From: Roseimaritima multifibrata
GTDB lineage: Bacteria > Planctomycetota > Planctomycetia > Pirellulales > Pirellulaceae
Assembly: GCF_007741495.1 (NCBI RefSeq)
Contig: NZ_CP036262.1
Span: forward strand, 7,130,001-7,194,000
Direction of reading: 5' to 3'
DNA: 64,000 nucleotides
Below the pieces are notes generated by a model. That model saw only the letters and a list, made by a program, of their open reading frames with translations. It was not told the DNA's origin and made no database searches. Made by a program: the position numbers and the translations under genes. Positions 34,960 to 43,993 of the stretch are shown here, one piece after another (the stretch's first letter is position 1; the number at the start of each line of letters is the position of its first letter).

Positions 34960-36792
34960 CTATCGATCGATCTCGTAATCGCTGATCTTGCGATAGGCGG
35001 TCGCTCGGCTGATGCCGAGCAATTTGGCGGCTTCGGGGACGTTGCCGTCGGTCCGTTTCAACGCCTTGCGGATCAACCTTTTTTCCCACAGATCCAGCCG
35101 CAGCGTATCCATTGTGCTGACCCCGGTATCCCGCAGGCCCAAATCTTCCAGCTCGATTGCAGGGTCCTCTGCCAGTACCACTGCGCTGTCAATCACATTT
35201 CGCAGTTGTCGCACATTCCCTGGCCATGCGTAGCGTAGGAGGTGTGCTCGTGCGTCGTCGGACAACTGCAGCGTCGGTCGCCCGTGCTGACGACAGAAAT
35301 GGTCCAAGAAATGATCGATCAACGAACCGATATCATCTCCTCGATCACGCAGTGGCGGGACAATCAATTCAAAAACAGACAAGCGGTAATAAAGATCTTC
35401 GCGAAACTGTTTGGCCCGTACAAATTCAGCCAGATCCCGGTTGGTCGCCGCGATCACTCGCACATCGGCCAGAACTTCCTTGACAGCCCCTACCGGAAGA
35501 AACGGATGGCCTTCGAGGATTCGCAGTAATTTGGCTTGACCATCGAGCGTTAGTTCGCCAATTTCATCAAGGAATAAAGTCCCCGTATGGGCCTGCTGAA
35601 ACCATCCAATATGCTCTGTATCGGCACCGGTAAATGCTCCCTTTCGATGGCCAAACAATTGGCTTTCCATCAGATCGCGAGGGATGGCGGCACAATTGAC
35701 GCTTAGCATTGGTCGTTCGGCACGAGGGCTGGCGCGGTGCAAGGCTCGCGCGACCAGTTCTTTTCCTGACCCGCTTTCGCCGCGTACCAGAACCGAACCG
35801 TGGGCACGGCCAATCCGGCGGATCTTTTCCTTCAGCTTCACCATCGGCCGACTCTCGCCGATCAATTCATCGCTATGGGCGTTGCGATCGGCCAGACGCT
35901 GATGGTCGGCCTGCAGCGAATGTGTTTTTCTGGCATTGGCAAGCGCCGCGGCGATCAAGCGCCCCGATGCGATCGCCAACTCAAAATCTTCTTCACAAAA
36001 GTGCCGCTGTTCACGATACAGATGCAGCACACCCATCGAAAGCGACTCGGACATCATGGGAACACAGATCGCGTCCGACCAGTTTTCTCCCGACGTTGCC
36101 CCTTCCATCGCTTCGGGACGTTCGTGAATCCAAATCGCCTCTCCACCGCGGAGGACTCGCTGAGTCAATTTTTTACTTAACCGCACATGCCGTTTTGAAT
36201 CGGGCGGAAAAATGCGTTCGGGGGTCAGTTTGCCGTCCCCGGAGTCCCATAAAAACCCAACCACGTCCGCTTGAGTTCGGTCCGCCAACAGTTCAATCGC
36301 TAGGCTGGTGATTTCACCGGGATCGTTGCACAGCAACAGGCGCAGGCTCAGCTGATAAAGGTCCAGCAGATGTCCGGTATTGGTCTGTTCCAATTCCGCG
36401 CCGAACTGGACGGCGGGAAAACCTTCGGGAATCAAATCGGCCATCGGACGATCGAGCTGCACGGTCTGGGAGAGAGGCAATTCCTCCACCGAATCCGAGA
36501 CAGGATCGATAAGCTGCAACTCGGTTCCGCCAACCTGCAGTACCGACTGGTCCATCAGCATCGCATGATCGGTCTTTTGACCGTTGACCAACATCCCATT
36601 GCGGCTTTGAGTATCACGAACCTGCCAGCGATCGTCTTCGAAATAAACGACGGCATGGAATCGAGACGCGATCGGATCCGACAGCACGATCTGGCAATTG
36701 TTGCCGCGGCCGATATGGATGGGGCGCGCACGATCCAGCGGGAATTGTCGTCCCGTCTCTGGGCCGCTACGGACTTTCAAAAAGGTGACCAT
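34960..36792 (-). CDS. Sigma54-dependent activator with FHA and GAF domains
   Basis: 610 residues. Order: an N-terminal FHA domain (about 5-95; IGRGNNCQIVLSDPIASRFH, then SRNGMLVNG) that binds phosphothreonine; a GAF-like sensor domain (about 140-290); the AAA+ core with Walker A GESGSGKE (about 337), SQLFGHRKGAFTGA (GAFTGA about 383), and NVRQLRN; and a C-terminal Fis-type helix (GNVPEAAKLLGISRATAYRKI). It has no receiver domain, so regulation probably comes through binding a phosphorylated partner, plausibly a Ser/Thr kinase product, rather than a histidine kinase. ATG at 36792. The gene stands alone and its targets are unknown. Confidence 0.95.
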   Translation of the reverse strand: MVTFLKVRSGPETGRQFPLDRARPIHIGRGNNCQIVLSDPIASRFHAVVYFEDDRWQVRDTQSRNGMLVNGQKTDHAMLMDQSVLQVGGTELQLIDPVSDSVEELPLSQTVQLDRPMADLIPEGFPAVQFGAELEQTNTGHLLDLYQLSLRLLLCNDPGEITSLAIELLADRTQADVVGFLWDSGDGKLTPERIFPPDSKRHVRLSKKLTQRVLRGGEAIWIHERPEAMEGATSGENWSDAICVPMMSESLSMGVLHLYREQRHFCEEDFELAIASGRLIAAALANARKTHSLQADHQRLADRNAHSDELIGESRPMVKLKEKIRRIGRAHGSVLVRGESGSGKELVARALHRASPRAERPMLSVNCAAIPRDLMESQLFGHRKGAFTGADTEHIGWFQQAHTGTLFLDEIGELTLDGQAKLLRILEGHPFLPVGAVKEVLADVRVIAATNRDLAEFVRAKQFREDLYYRLSVFELIVPPLRDRGDDIGSLIDHFLDHFCRQHGRPTLQLSDDARAHLLRYAWPGNVRQLRNVIDSAVVLAEDPAIELEDLGLRDTGVSTMDTLRLDLWEKRLIRKALKRTDGNVPEAAKLLGISRATAYRKISDYEIDR

Positions 36793-36873
36793 GATGACTC
36801 AAGAAAAAACGCGTTCCTAGAACCAGCATCATAGTCGATCCCCCCGATTCCTGCTCACTTTGAACGCTCCATA

Positions 36874-36916
36874 AAAAAACCTCACCAGGTCGCCAAATAA
36901 GGCACCGATGAGGTTT
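36874..36916 (-). terminator. Terminator of the DUF3467 gene
   Basis: On the minus strand: GAAACCTCA and GGTGCC pair with GGCGACC and TGAGGTTT, a stem with an internal bulge and an AT loop, then a run of seven T. It is about 150 bases after the stop, past a repeat copy. Confidence 0.65.
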
Positions 36917-36975
36917 CAAAATCGTCTATCTGAACCGGACAATCGCCCTAGACGAACGGTAGATAAGTATCTCCC

Positions 36976-37049
36976 CGCAGCTACGCTCGCCAGAGCGTGG
37001 ACAGTCGTTGGCTTGCCCTAGGACCACCGTCTGGGACGGTAGCTACGAA
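36976..37049. repeat. Inverted copy of dispersed repeat family C
   Basis: AGCTACGCTCGCCAGAGCGT then GGACAGTCG, and later GGACCACCGTCTGGGACGGT then AGCTACGAA. These are the reverse-strand equivalents of the TACCGTC and CTCTGGCGAGCG blocks at 5339-5650, here arranged as two short hairpins. Confidence 0.55.
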
Positions 37050-37064
37050 ATGTGACAGATCGAA

Positions 37065-37457
37065 CTAGCTCTTCTTCTGAGCTGCTGGGGCACCAGGGCC
37101 GCCGGCTTGAGGACGAACGCGTTTGTTGATGTCCGTTTCCAGCACACCAAAGACGGCTTCGTGACGCGCAACGGACATCTGCAATGCAGCGAGAAGACGT
37201 TTCGCGGTGTAGAAGTTAACGATGATCCGCTGCTTTACCTGAATGGGATCCTTGGGAACACCAACGGGTTGTGGATTCAAGCCAAAGTCAACGATCAGCT
37301 CTTCTGGTGAACCGGTTACTCGGCAGAAGTTTGCGTACGTTGCCATAGCATTGTCGTCGTTGACTTGAACCTGAACAGGTTGCTGGGTCTGAGCCTGAGC
37401 GGCAGGTGGTGCAGCTTCTGGCGTCTTTGCTTCGGTCTTGCTGTCAGAATCAGCCAT
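37065..37457 (-). CDS. DUF3467 protein
   Basis: 130 residues: an N-terminal Ala/Gln/Pro-rich linker of about 35 residues, the DUF3467 core (TYANFCRVTGSPEELIVDFG, then QRIIVNFYTAKRLLAALQMSV), and a Gly/Ala/Pro/Lys tail. ATG at 37457 has GGAG 8 bases upstream. The family is common in planctomycetes, acidobacteria and relatives and is uncharacterised; small size and absence of a signal indicate a cytosolic protein. It follows the M50-HlyD operon by 214 bases on the same strand but probably has its own promoter. Confidence 0.85.
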   Translation of the reverse strand: MADSDSKTEAKTPEAAPPAAQAQTQQPVQVQVNDDNAMATYANFCRVTGSPEELIVDFGLNPQPVGVPKDPIQVKQRIIVNFYTAKRLLAALQMSVARHEAVFGVLETDINKRVRPQAGGPGAPAAQKKS

Positions 37458-37671
37458 TCAAAAATCTCCAAGGAAAGGTCTTCCAGCGCCATCGCTAGCG
37501 AAAGCCAGCAACTTGTCCGGTCAGGGGAAATATTAGGTTCGTATCGTACTGTTGTAGTCCATCGCTGCAATAAAAAAGCATGCCTATCGCTTGCTTTTCT
37601 CCATCGTGTGGGCTCCCTCCCACCCATCCATTGCAATCCTCACAAAATAGGCAATCTGCGAAGAGAGAATG

Positions 37672-39906
37672 TTAAAGTTCAAAGTTAAAAGTCTGAGTCA
37701 CAATTCGCCATAATCTCCAGCCCAAAGATTTGTTCTCGGTGTGAACTTTCGCAGATCCGCGGTACCCCAATCGAATCGGCACGGTGTCGGGTGGCAATCG
37801 CACGCTCGCTTGATAGGAAACACTTCGAGGTTTGACCTGGCCGGTCTGCGGATCGATTTCAGTTTCCAAATCGCCTCCGCTTTGGCTGGACATACCCGAA
37901 GAAACGTATTCACGATCTTGAGTGGAAAGTTCCAGGATTTCACTCTTAAAGGAGGTCATCTTGCTGGCGTCCAATTTCATATCGACTGGATAACCAATCT
38001 TTACCAATTGGATGTCCCCTTGATCGATAATCAGCACGGCTTCCATCGAATCGGGCGATCCCAACTGACACAACAACGTGTCGGGGGTAATCAGTGCTCC
38101 GCGGTTATGTTCGGAAAGCGGCGACCCTGACCAATCAGGCAACATCCCGGAACCATCGTCACGGCTCGGTTTATCGGGTGGAGGCAAGACGACGCCATCA
38201 CGTGGAGCACGAATGGTCAGTCTTTCGATTTCTTCTTCGGTCTTCGACAACATCTCATTAAGCGACGAAATCAGTTTGATCTGCGTCCGAATTTCGGAGA
38301 CGACCTTCGGATCGCGCCGCGACCGTGCACCCATATTTTCAAATCGGTTTTCCGCTTGCCGCAGTTCGCCCACTTGTTCCGCCTGCTCGATCGCTAAATC
38401 GGGATTATCGAGGACCGCCAGAATGTCCCCTTTCTTGACGAAATCACCCGGTTTAACCGCCTTGATTAAGATCCCGGAGGTGTTGGCATAGACGTTCCCG
38501 GTTTCAGACAATTGGATTTCAAAAGCAGAATCGATGTGGTGCGGCAGAGGGACATAACAGACCACCCCGATTGCCGCTGCCACCACGCTTAGCGTGATGG
38601 CTAATGGAACACGTTTCACTTTGGCCAACCTCCCAGGGGTCCGGCAGAACTTAAATGTTTGAATAACAGGTTGAGCGACCAAACCAACGAACCCAACCAT
38701 AGCGATCATCCGGCCCACGATCTGCAAACCATACGGTTCCAGAACTTTGATGACGAACCAGCAAATCGAAAAGACAACCACCCAACGATAGATCACCGAA
38801 GCGATGGTAAAGATCGCGAAAAACAATTTATTGCGTTGCGGCAAGAAAGGATCGTCCTGCAGTTCCAACCCCAAACAGGTTTGCTGAAACCAGCGTTTGA
38901 GAACTTCCGTGGCCTTCTGACGAAGGTTGGGAATTTCCAGGATATCCATCAAAATGTAATAACCGTCGAACCGCAACAACGGGTTTCCGTTGACCAGCAC
39001 GGTGCTGACGACGTTTAAGAACATCATGTTCAAACACAGGTCATTTAGCATTCCAGGTTCGGTGAAATACCAAATGAAAGTGGCAAACGAGGCCAAGATC
39101 ATCTCGACATAGATCCCCCCCGCCCCAATCCAAACCCGTTTCCATTTATTCGGCAACATCCAGGAATCGGAAACATTGCAGTACAAGCAAGGCGTAAAGA
39201 CCAGCAGCATGAACCCTAATTCATGACACTCCCCCCCAAACTTTTTGCAACTGATCCCATGCCCAAATTCGTGTAGGACTTTGACGATTCCCATCGTCAA
39301 AGCCAGATACATCCAGCGATCCGCCGCAAAAAACTGCTGGAACGACGGGAGCCGCGCATAAACGGTCTCATACTGCATCGCCAACAGCAGCATCGCTGCC
39401 GAGCCCAAGCAGATAAAGAAGAACAACGCGGGGATCGTGAACAGCCAGCCCGTCCAGGGAAGAATCTTGGTCAGAATTCGCTCTGGATCAAAACCGCGGA
39501 AACGAAGCGCAAATACGTTGGTGAATTTCCCCATCAACTCTTTGCGGCGTTTGGTGCTTCCCCGCTGCTCCAGTGCCTTCCCTTGTCCCGGAGCATTACT
39601 GATCACCAATCCACTGCGGTGCAGCATCCCGATGAACTGCTGCAGGTCGCCAAAGGTAATTTTCTGCGGAGCAAACTGCTGCTCAAATCCATCCTTGATC
39701 TGCTGTAGGCTGACATGGCCATCCAGCATGTTCAAGATGAAGAATTCTTCTTCGTGAAAACGAAAGTACTGGAGGCCTACAGGTTCCTTCACGACCCAAA
39801 AAGCCGTTCCTTGATATAGCTGGCGTGCGTGCGACAGATCAGGCCGTTTGCGCACCGTCAGAGGTCGCGATGAACTGCTGACAAGGCTATCGGCAAGAGT
39901 CGTCAT
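37672..39906 (-). CDS. PqqD-M50 metalloprotease-HlyD fusion membrane protein
   Basis: 744 residues with an unusual architecture. Residues about 30-105 resemble a PqqD-type winged-helix peptide-binding domain (AFWVVKEPVGLQYFRFHEEEF). An M50 site-2-protease-like membrane domain follows, with zinc motif HEFGH at 212-216 and the second motif NGNPLLRFDGYY at 307-318, plus about 8 membrane segments to about 465. From about 470 the C-terminus is a HlyD/biotin-lipoyl-type adaptor (SGILIKAVKPGDFVKKGD). It could bind or process a peptide and hand it to an envelope channel. It is the third gene of a minus-strand operon after two HlyD-type genes. Family recognition is firm; function is inference. Confidence 0.85.
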   Translation of the reverse strand: MTTLADSLVSSSSRPLTVRKRPDLSHARQLYQGTAFWVVKEPVGLQYFRFHEEEFFILNMLDGHVSLQQIKDGFEQQFAPQKITFGDLQQFIGMLHRSGLVISNAPGQGKALEQRGSTKRRKELMGKFTNVFALRFRGFDPERILTKILPWTGWLFTIPALFFFICLGSAAMLLLAMQYETVYARLPSFQQFFAADRWMYLALTMGIVKVLHEFGHGISCKKFGGECHELGFMLLVFTPCLYCNVSDSWMLPNKWKRVWIGAGGIYVEMILASFATFIWYFTEPGMLNDLCLNMMFLNVVSTVLVNGNPLLRFDGYYILMDILEIPNLRQKATEVLKRWFQQTCLGLELQDDPFLPQRNKLFFAIFTIASVIYRWVVVFSICWFVIKVLEPYGLQIVGRMIAMVGFVGLVAQPVIQTFKFCRTPGRLAKVKRVPLAITLSVVAAAIGVVCYVPLPHHIDSAFEIQLSETGNVYANTSGILIKAVKPGDFVKKGDILAVLDNPDLAIEQAEQVGELRQAENRFENMGARSRRDPKVVSEIRTQIKLISSLNEMLSKTEEEIERLTIRAPRDGVVLPPPDKPSRDDGSGMLPDWSGSPLSEHNRGALITPDTLLCQLGSPDSMEAVLIIDQGDIQLVKIGYPVDMKLDASKMTSFKSEILELSTQDREYVSSGMSSQSGGDLETEIDPQTGQVKPRSVSYQASVRLPPDTVPIRLGYRGSAKVHTENKSLGWRLWRIVTQTFNFEL

Positions 39907-39996
39907 GGCCTAGAAATTCCAACATTCCGAATCGAAAGTGATTAAACATATGGACGCCGCACCGGAACCATTAGTTCCCGATGCCGTAACGACGCC

Positions 39997-40983
39997 TTAG
40001 CGACGAGCCAATTCTGGCTTGGCTTGTAAGACAATCGATGCTTCCATTCCTGGCATGATCAACCAACTATTTCCGACACGAACATTTTCGATATCAACCC
40101 AAATACGACGTTGCCCACGAAGATTGACTTGGGCACTGACAAAACCGATTTCAGTATTCACTTGATGGACTGGTTTGCCATTCAGTTTCACGACCACAAG
40201 GATGGGCGTTCCGGGAACAATCATTCCCGATGTATCGGAAGCCATGATGTCCCCTTCCACGCGAAGCCGGTCCATCTGCAGCAATTCAACCAACGGCGAA
40301 CCGGCTTGCACCCATTCACCCAAATGAGCAATTCGAGTTTCAACGTAACCGGCAAACGGCGCTGTGACCTGACGTTTGGACAATTCCAATTCCGCCATTT
40401 CCCGTTCTCGTTTTGCCGCAACGACGGCCGTCTTATTCTGTTTTTCTTCCAGTTCCGCCAGTTCGACGCGGAGGGCTTGGCGTTCGGCTTCCAGACGTTT
40501 CTTTTCGGCTTCCCAAAAAGGAATCGAACGGTCTTTTAACATCTGTTCGTACGACTTCGATTCGGCTCGCGCGGATGCTTCGCTAGCCATCGCATCCCGC
40601 AGATTGACATCATTCGACGCCTGCAGGGTCGCTTTCATTTCTTCGGCTTGCTTTAATCCAAGCATCAGCAGCGCTTGACGATCATCAATCACGGCAATCG
40701 TCTGCCCCTTTTCGACATTGTTCCCCTCTTCGACTTTGATTTCGGTCAGCATCCCATCGATCTGCGCGGGAATCCGGACGCTGTTGATCAATTTGACCAA
40801 ACAGTTTTGTGCCGACAGCGGTTGATCCGCCATCGACCCGGCAGGCGGCTGCTGTTGGGTTAACATCGAAGCGCGGACGGGTTGCTGCAAGGAGCGAACG
40901 GAACGGTCCTGAATCGGGCGATTCTGGGCCGAGACGAACACCGGACTGCAACCGATCAGAAGACCGAGTAATAGGTAACGCAT
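39997..40983 (-). CDS. HlyD/RND-type periplasmic adaptor
   Basis: 328 residues from the ATG at 40983, which gives a signal peptide (MRYLLLGLLIGCSPVFVSA); the frame runs to 41040 but that start would overlap the upstream gene. After an N-terminal linker comes a split biotinyl-lipoyl domain (IPAQIDGMLTEIKVEEGNNV and later VTAPFAGYVETRIAHLGEWV) with a long coiled-coil hairpin between (about 115-215, rich in Glu, Lys, Ala and Arg), then a beta-barrel domain. Such adaptors link an inner-membrane pump to an outer channel. The operon has two more adaptor-bearing proteins but no pump. Confidence 0.87.
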   Translation of the reverse strand: MRYLLLGLLIGCSPVFVSAQNRPIQDRSVRSLQQPVRASMLTQQQPPAGSMADQPLSAQNCLVKLINSVRIPAQIDGMLTEIKVEEGNNVEKGQTIAVIDDRQALLMLGLKQAEEMKATLQASNDVNLRDAMASEASARAESKSYEQMLKDRSIPFWEAEKKRLEAERQALRVELAELEEKQNKTAVVAAKREREMAELELSKRQVTAPFAGYVETRIAHLGEWVQAGSPLVELLQMDRLRVEGDIMASDTSGMIVPGTPILVVVKLNGKPVHQVNTEIGFVSAQVNLRGQRRIWVDIENVRVGNSWLIMPGMEASIVLQAKPELARR

Positions 40984-41015
40984 ATTATTATTTCGTACAG
41001 AAAAGGCTGGATGAA

Positions 41016-43064
41016 TTAGAAGAGAAATTTGCATAACCATTCATAAACTTCGTGGAACACGACGTAACCGGCCGACTTCTTACCTGCCTGCACATCGGCG
41101 ATCACTTTAGCCCCGGGACGCGGGTGCATCTTGGTCAAATCATCATTGTCAGGGATTGCCCGCATCGTGACGGTATTCCCTTCCTCTTGGTCGGGCTTGG
41201 CCCGCAGTTCAACCGATTTCGGATCGAGAACAGCATTCAGCGTCGTGTCTGGATCGGTCGCCAGGATGTATTCGACTTCAAGGCTTCCGTCCGTGCTTGC
41301 AGCAAAGGCGGCATCCAAATGGCTCATCCGTTTTTCCGGCATGTTCAGTTCGATATGCATCGGCTGAAAGAGGTCGGCAACTTCCAACAAAACCTGCCCG
41401 GTCGAAACGGGACGACTATACAAAGTCTTCTCGACATCCCAGGTCAACACTGTCCCGGCAATCGGCGAACGAATAATGAGTGCCTGGCTTTTTTCCTCCA
41501 GCAAAAGACGCTTGGATTCCAAACTTTCCAGACGAATTTCCGCTTCCGATTCTTCGCCTAACATCTGGTCGCGCTCGGTACGGCTTAGATCCTTGCTGCT
41601 GTTCATGACGCCGCGAATTCGATTCAGATCTGCCACCGAGGTATTGATCTGCCCGAGGGTTTCGACCATCTGCAGTTCCAGCTGACGGTTCTTTAATCGA
41701 ATCAGTGGCTGGTTGGCTTCGACCACCGAATTGTGACCCACCAAAACTTCCATCACCTCGCCATCAATATTGGCGAATACCTGCTGACGAACGTCGGGCT
41801 CCAACGTCCCCTCCGCTTCAAGCTGCAGTTCCAGTGGAACGAAGATCAATCCCAGGATGACCGCTGCAATCAATCCAGCGACCGCCAATGTTTTGGGGAG
41901 CGTACGCGCCCGCAAAACCCAGGTCGCTCTGCCGATGGTTCGCCAGACCGGCATCAAAAATAGGTTGCTGTGAACCAGGGAATTGGCGAGGGCTCGCGTT
42001 CCGTGTTCGTATACCAAGTTGACTCGGGCACGAAACACGTCCGGTGGCAGATCGGTTTCAATCTGCTCGACAATCAAAGCGCCAATCACTTCTCCGCGAT
42101 GGGCATTGTCGCGATCGACAACCCCGGCAGCACCCTGCTCTTCACGGCTAGCGTCACGCTGAGGTTCCCTGAGCGGGAGGACCGCAATGTTTCGTCCGTA
42201 GGATTGATCGACGTAGTCTTCCAATGCCTCCTCAATTTGTGGAGGGAGGTCCTCGGTTGTACCGTCATGCCAAAGGGGTTCGCCAGCGGCGATCACTCGA
42301 GTCGCTAATTTGTTTAATGAGGCCACGATATTCGAACGGTTTTCGATCGTGTCCTGACCACTAATCGCCTGGACTTTGCACTTCCGGCCTTTTTTTATCG
42401 CCACGCTAACGCGGTCGCAGCCAATCAGACGGCGACCTTCATTGGCAATGATGTACGCCGTCTCTTTGGCGTTCAGTGATTCATGAGCCGCGCGTGCAAA
42501 GGAGTCAGCTTGCTGCCAGAGAACCTGTCGATCGGTAAAGACGCGGAGCTTCTGTCCGCGTAACCATTCACTCGCCAGATCACACATCTGCTGAAGGAAT
42601 TTCAAGTATCCCTTCTGGGTTTCCGGCGCCGTATCGGGGCGTTGGAAAACTTCGATCAGCCCATCAATTTTGTCATCATGCTTCAAGGGGGCAAGAACCA
42701 ACAGATAGCGAGTCGGATTCCCTTCTTGCTCGCCATCGGCGGTACCGCTGTAGGGAGGCACGATCAGCGATTGGCCGCTTCGCATGACGCGATTGATCAA
42801 CCGATTGTGCTGTACCGAGTCATCACTCCCCTCTTCGAGCAAGGATTGGCCAACGTTGATTTGGTATTTCAGACGGGGCTGTTGGTCTTCATCCATCAAC
42901 CAAACCGCCCCCCCAACGGCTGCCAAAGCCGTGATGACGCGCTGCAGGAATTCCGGAAAGAACTCTTCCGACGTAGCGCCACTCTTCGTCAAAGCCGAGA
43001 TCTCATTGACGAGAACCCGGATTTGCTGCTTGGTTTCTTCGATAGTTTGTTGATTGACCGTCAT
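41016..43064 (-). CDS. GAF-domain membrane protein with HlyD adaptor
   Basis: 682 residues. Two GAF-like sensor regions (about 30-165 and 185-340; VGGAVWLMDEDQ, YLLVLAPL, then LIGCDRVSVAI) sit on the cytoplasmic side. One membrane segment follows (about 391-412), then a HlyD-type C-terminus: EAEGTLEPDVRQQVFANIDG, a coiled-coil hairpin, SPIAGTVLTWDVE and a beta-barrel domain. It is probably an inner-membrane protein whose soluble sensor domain is joined to a periplasmic adaptor. The stop lies 32 bases before the next gene's ATG, which fits co-transcription with the other two. Known roles are lacking for this combination. Confidence 0.85.
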   Translation of the reverse strand: MTVNQQTIEETKQQIRVLVNEISALTKSGATSEEFFPEFLQRVITALAAVGGAVWLMDEDQQPRLKYQINVGQSLLEEGSDDSVQHNRLINRVMRSGQSLIVPPYSGTADGEQEGNPTRYLLVLAPLKHDDKIDGLIEVFQRPDTAPETQKGYLKFLQQMCDLASEWLRGQKLRVFTDRQVLWQQADSFARAAHESLNAKETAYIIANEGRRLIGCDRVSVAIKKGRKCKVQAISGQDTIENRSNIVASLNKLATRVIAAGEPLWHDGTTEDLPPQIEEALEDYVDQSYGRNIAVLPLREPQRDASREEQGAAGVVDRDNAHRGEVIGALIVEQIETDLPPDVFRARVNLVYEHGTRALANSLVHSNLFLMPVWRTIGRATWVLRARTLPKTLAVAGLIAAVILGLIFVPLELQLEAEGTLEPDVRQQVFANIDGEVMEVLVGHNSVVEANQPLIRLKNRQLELQMVETLGQINTSVADLNRIRGVMNSSKDLSRTERDQMLGEESEAEIRLESLESKRLLLEEKSQALIIRSPIAGTVLTWDVEKTLYSRPVSTGQVLLEVADLFQPMHIELNMPEKRMSHLDAAFAASTDGSLEVEYILATDPDTTLNAVLDPKSVELRAKPDQEEGNTVTMRAIPDNDDLTKMHPRPGAKVIADVQAGKKSAGYVVFHEVYEWLCKFLF

Positions 43065-43479
43065 TGCTTGGTTGCTTCCCAGTACGAATGGGACAGTGCC
43101 GCTGATGAAAATGTCGTCAGTGCGGCCGGAGGACCCGAGTGAAGGCTATTAAGTTGTGGCTACAGCGGCTATAGCGAGTTCTCCAGATATCGCCAATCTC
43201 GATCGCTCGCGAAACGACCTTGCCGGTTCTATCAATCATGCACCGAAAGGTGCCGATCAAGCCACCAGCAAGAGGGTTCTCCTCAGACCAAGAAAATCGA
43301 CTGTTTAAGTAAAATCCGTTTTTGCAAACCGTTTGCTCGCCTCTTTATACTTTTAGTATAGACTATCAGAACAAGGGAACCAAACATCGATTTTTTGATC
43401 TGAAAAGAAAGAAATCGCTTCAAACCACCAGTACATAGCTTTTTTTGGCCGCCGGCCTACTTATAGAGCCCAATTATCT
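43065..43479. other. Divergent regulatory region upstream of the HlyD operon
   Basis: About 415 bases between divergent genes, with an AT-rich part at 43310-43400. An inverted repeat TATAC-N5-GTATA is at about 43345-43360, with a TTGCTC (weak -35) near 43332. No gene. Promoters and a possible operator are plausible but unproved. Confidence 0.35.
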
Positions 43480-43872
43480 ATGACAAATCCCTCTGAATCG
43501 CTTCCTGATGCAAAGGTTCAGATGGGCCAGGTCAATCAACAGATCCACCACTATCAGCGTGCGATCCGGTTATCTATCGAGAATTACCTGCACGATTTGG
43601 CGGGCAAAACCTTTGGATCGGTAGAGGAAAACCAAGCTTTCACGCGTGAAGTCCAGCAGTGGCTAGAGAGCCACGGGCTGCGGGTTCGGTGCCCAGAATG
43701 TGGGCATCCAGCGATTTTGCGGACCTCCAAAAGCGGCAACTCGGCGGGCGGCCTGTTTGTATTCGACCACTACATCGATGGACGCAGAACATTCCATGGT
43801 GGTGGGTCGACAATTCCGAAGGTCCGCTTAATCGCCAAACCCCCCCGGCGGCCCCGCGCAGCGGCGTCCTAG
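43480..43872 (+). CDS. Small protein with one CxxC motif, unknown
   Basis: 130 residues: an acidic helical N-terminal half (LSIENYLHDLAGKTFGSVEE) and a C-terminal half with one CPEC motif at 71-74, then FVFDHYIDGRRTFHGGGST and a basic Pro/Arg tail. The single CxxC could be half of a zinc site, so a dimer or a missing partner is possible. No signal peptide. It is divergent from the HlyD operon and separated by 415 bases. I recognise no named family. Confidence 0.7.
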   Translation: MTNPSESLPDAKVQMGQVNQQIHHYQRAIRLSIENYLHDLAGKTFGSVEENQAFTREVQQWLESHGLRVRCPECGHPAILRTSKSGNSAGGLFVFDHYIDGRRTFHGGGSTIPKVRLIAKPPRRPRAAAS

Positions 43873-43914
43873 ATCCCAATCCGCCACGTGACGGGCTATC
43901 ACTTCGATCGGAAG

Positions 43915-43993
43915 CAAAGAAAGATTGTCGCCTTTCGCTCCGTGAAAGCAGCTTTAAGGGAGCGTTCTTTCGCGAAGCGAAAGGCGCCTATCA
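43915..43993. repeat. Dispersed palindrome, family B (copy 3)
   Basis: GATTGTCGCCTTTCGCTCCG then GTGAAAGCAGCTTTAAGG, GGAGCGTTCTTTCGC, then GAAGCGAAAGGCGCC. It has an intact pair of arms of about 25 bases. It lies in the 43873-44217 gap; the remaining gap holds nothing recognisable. Confidence 0.85.
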
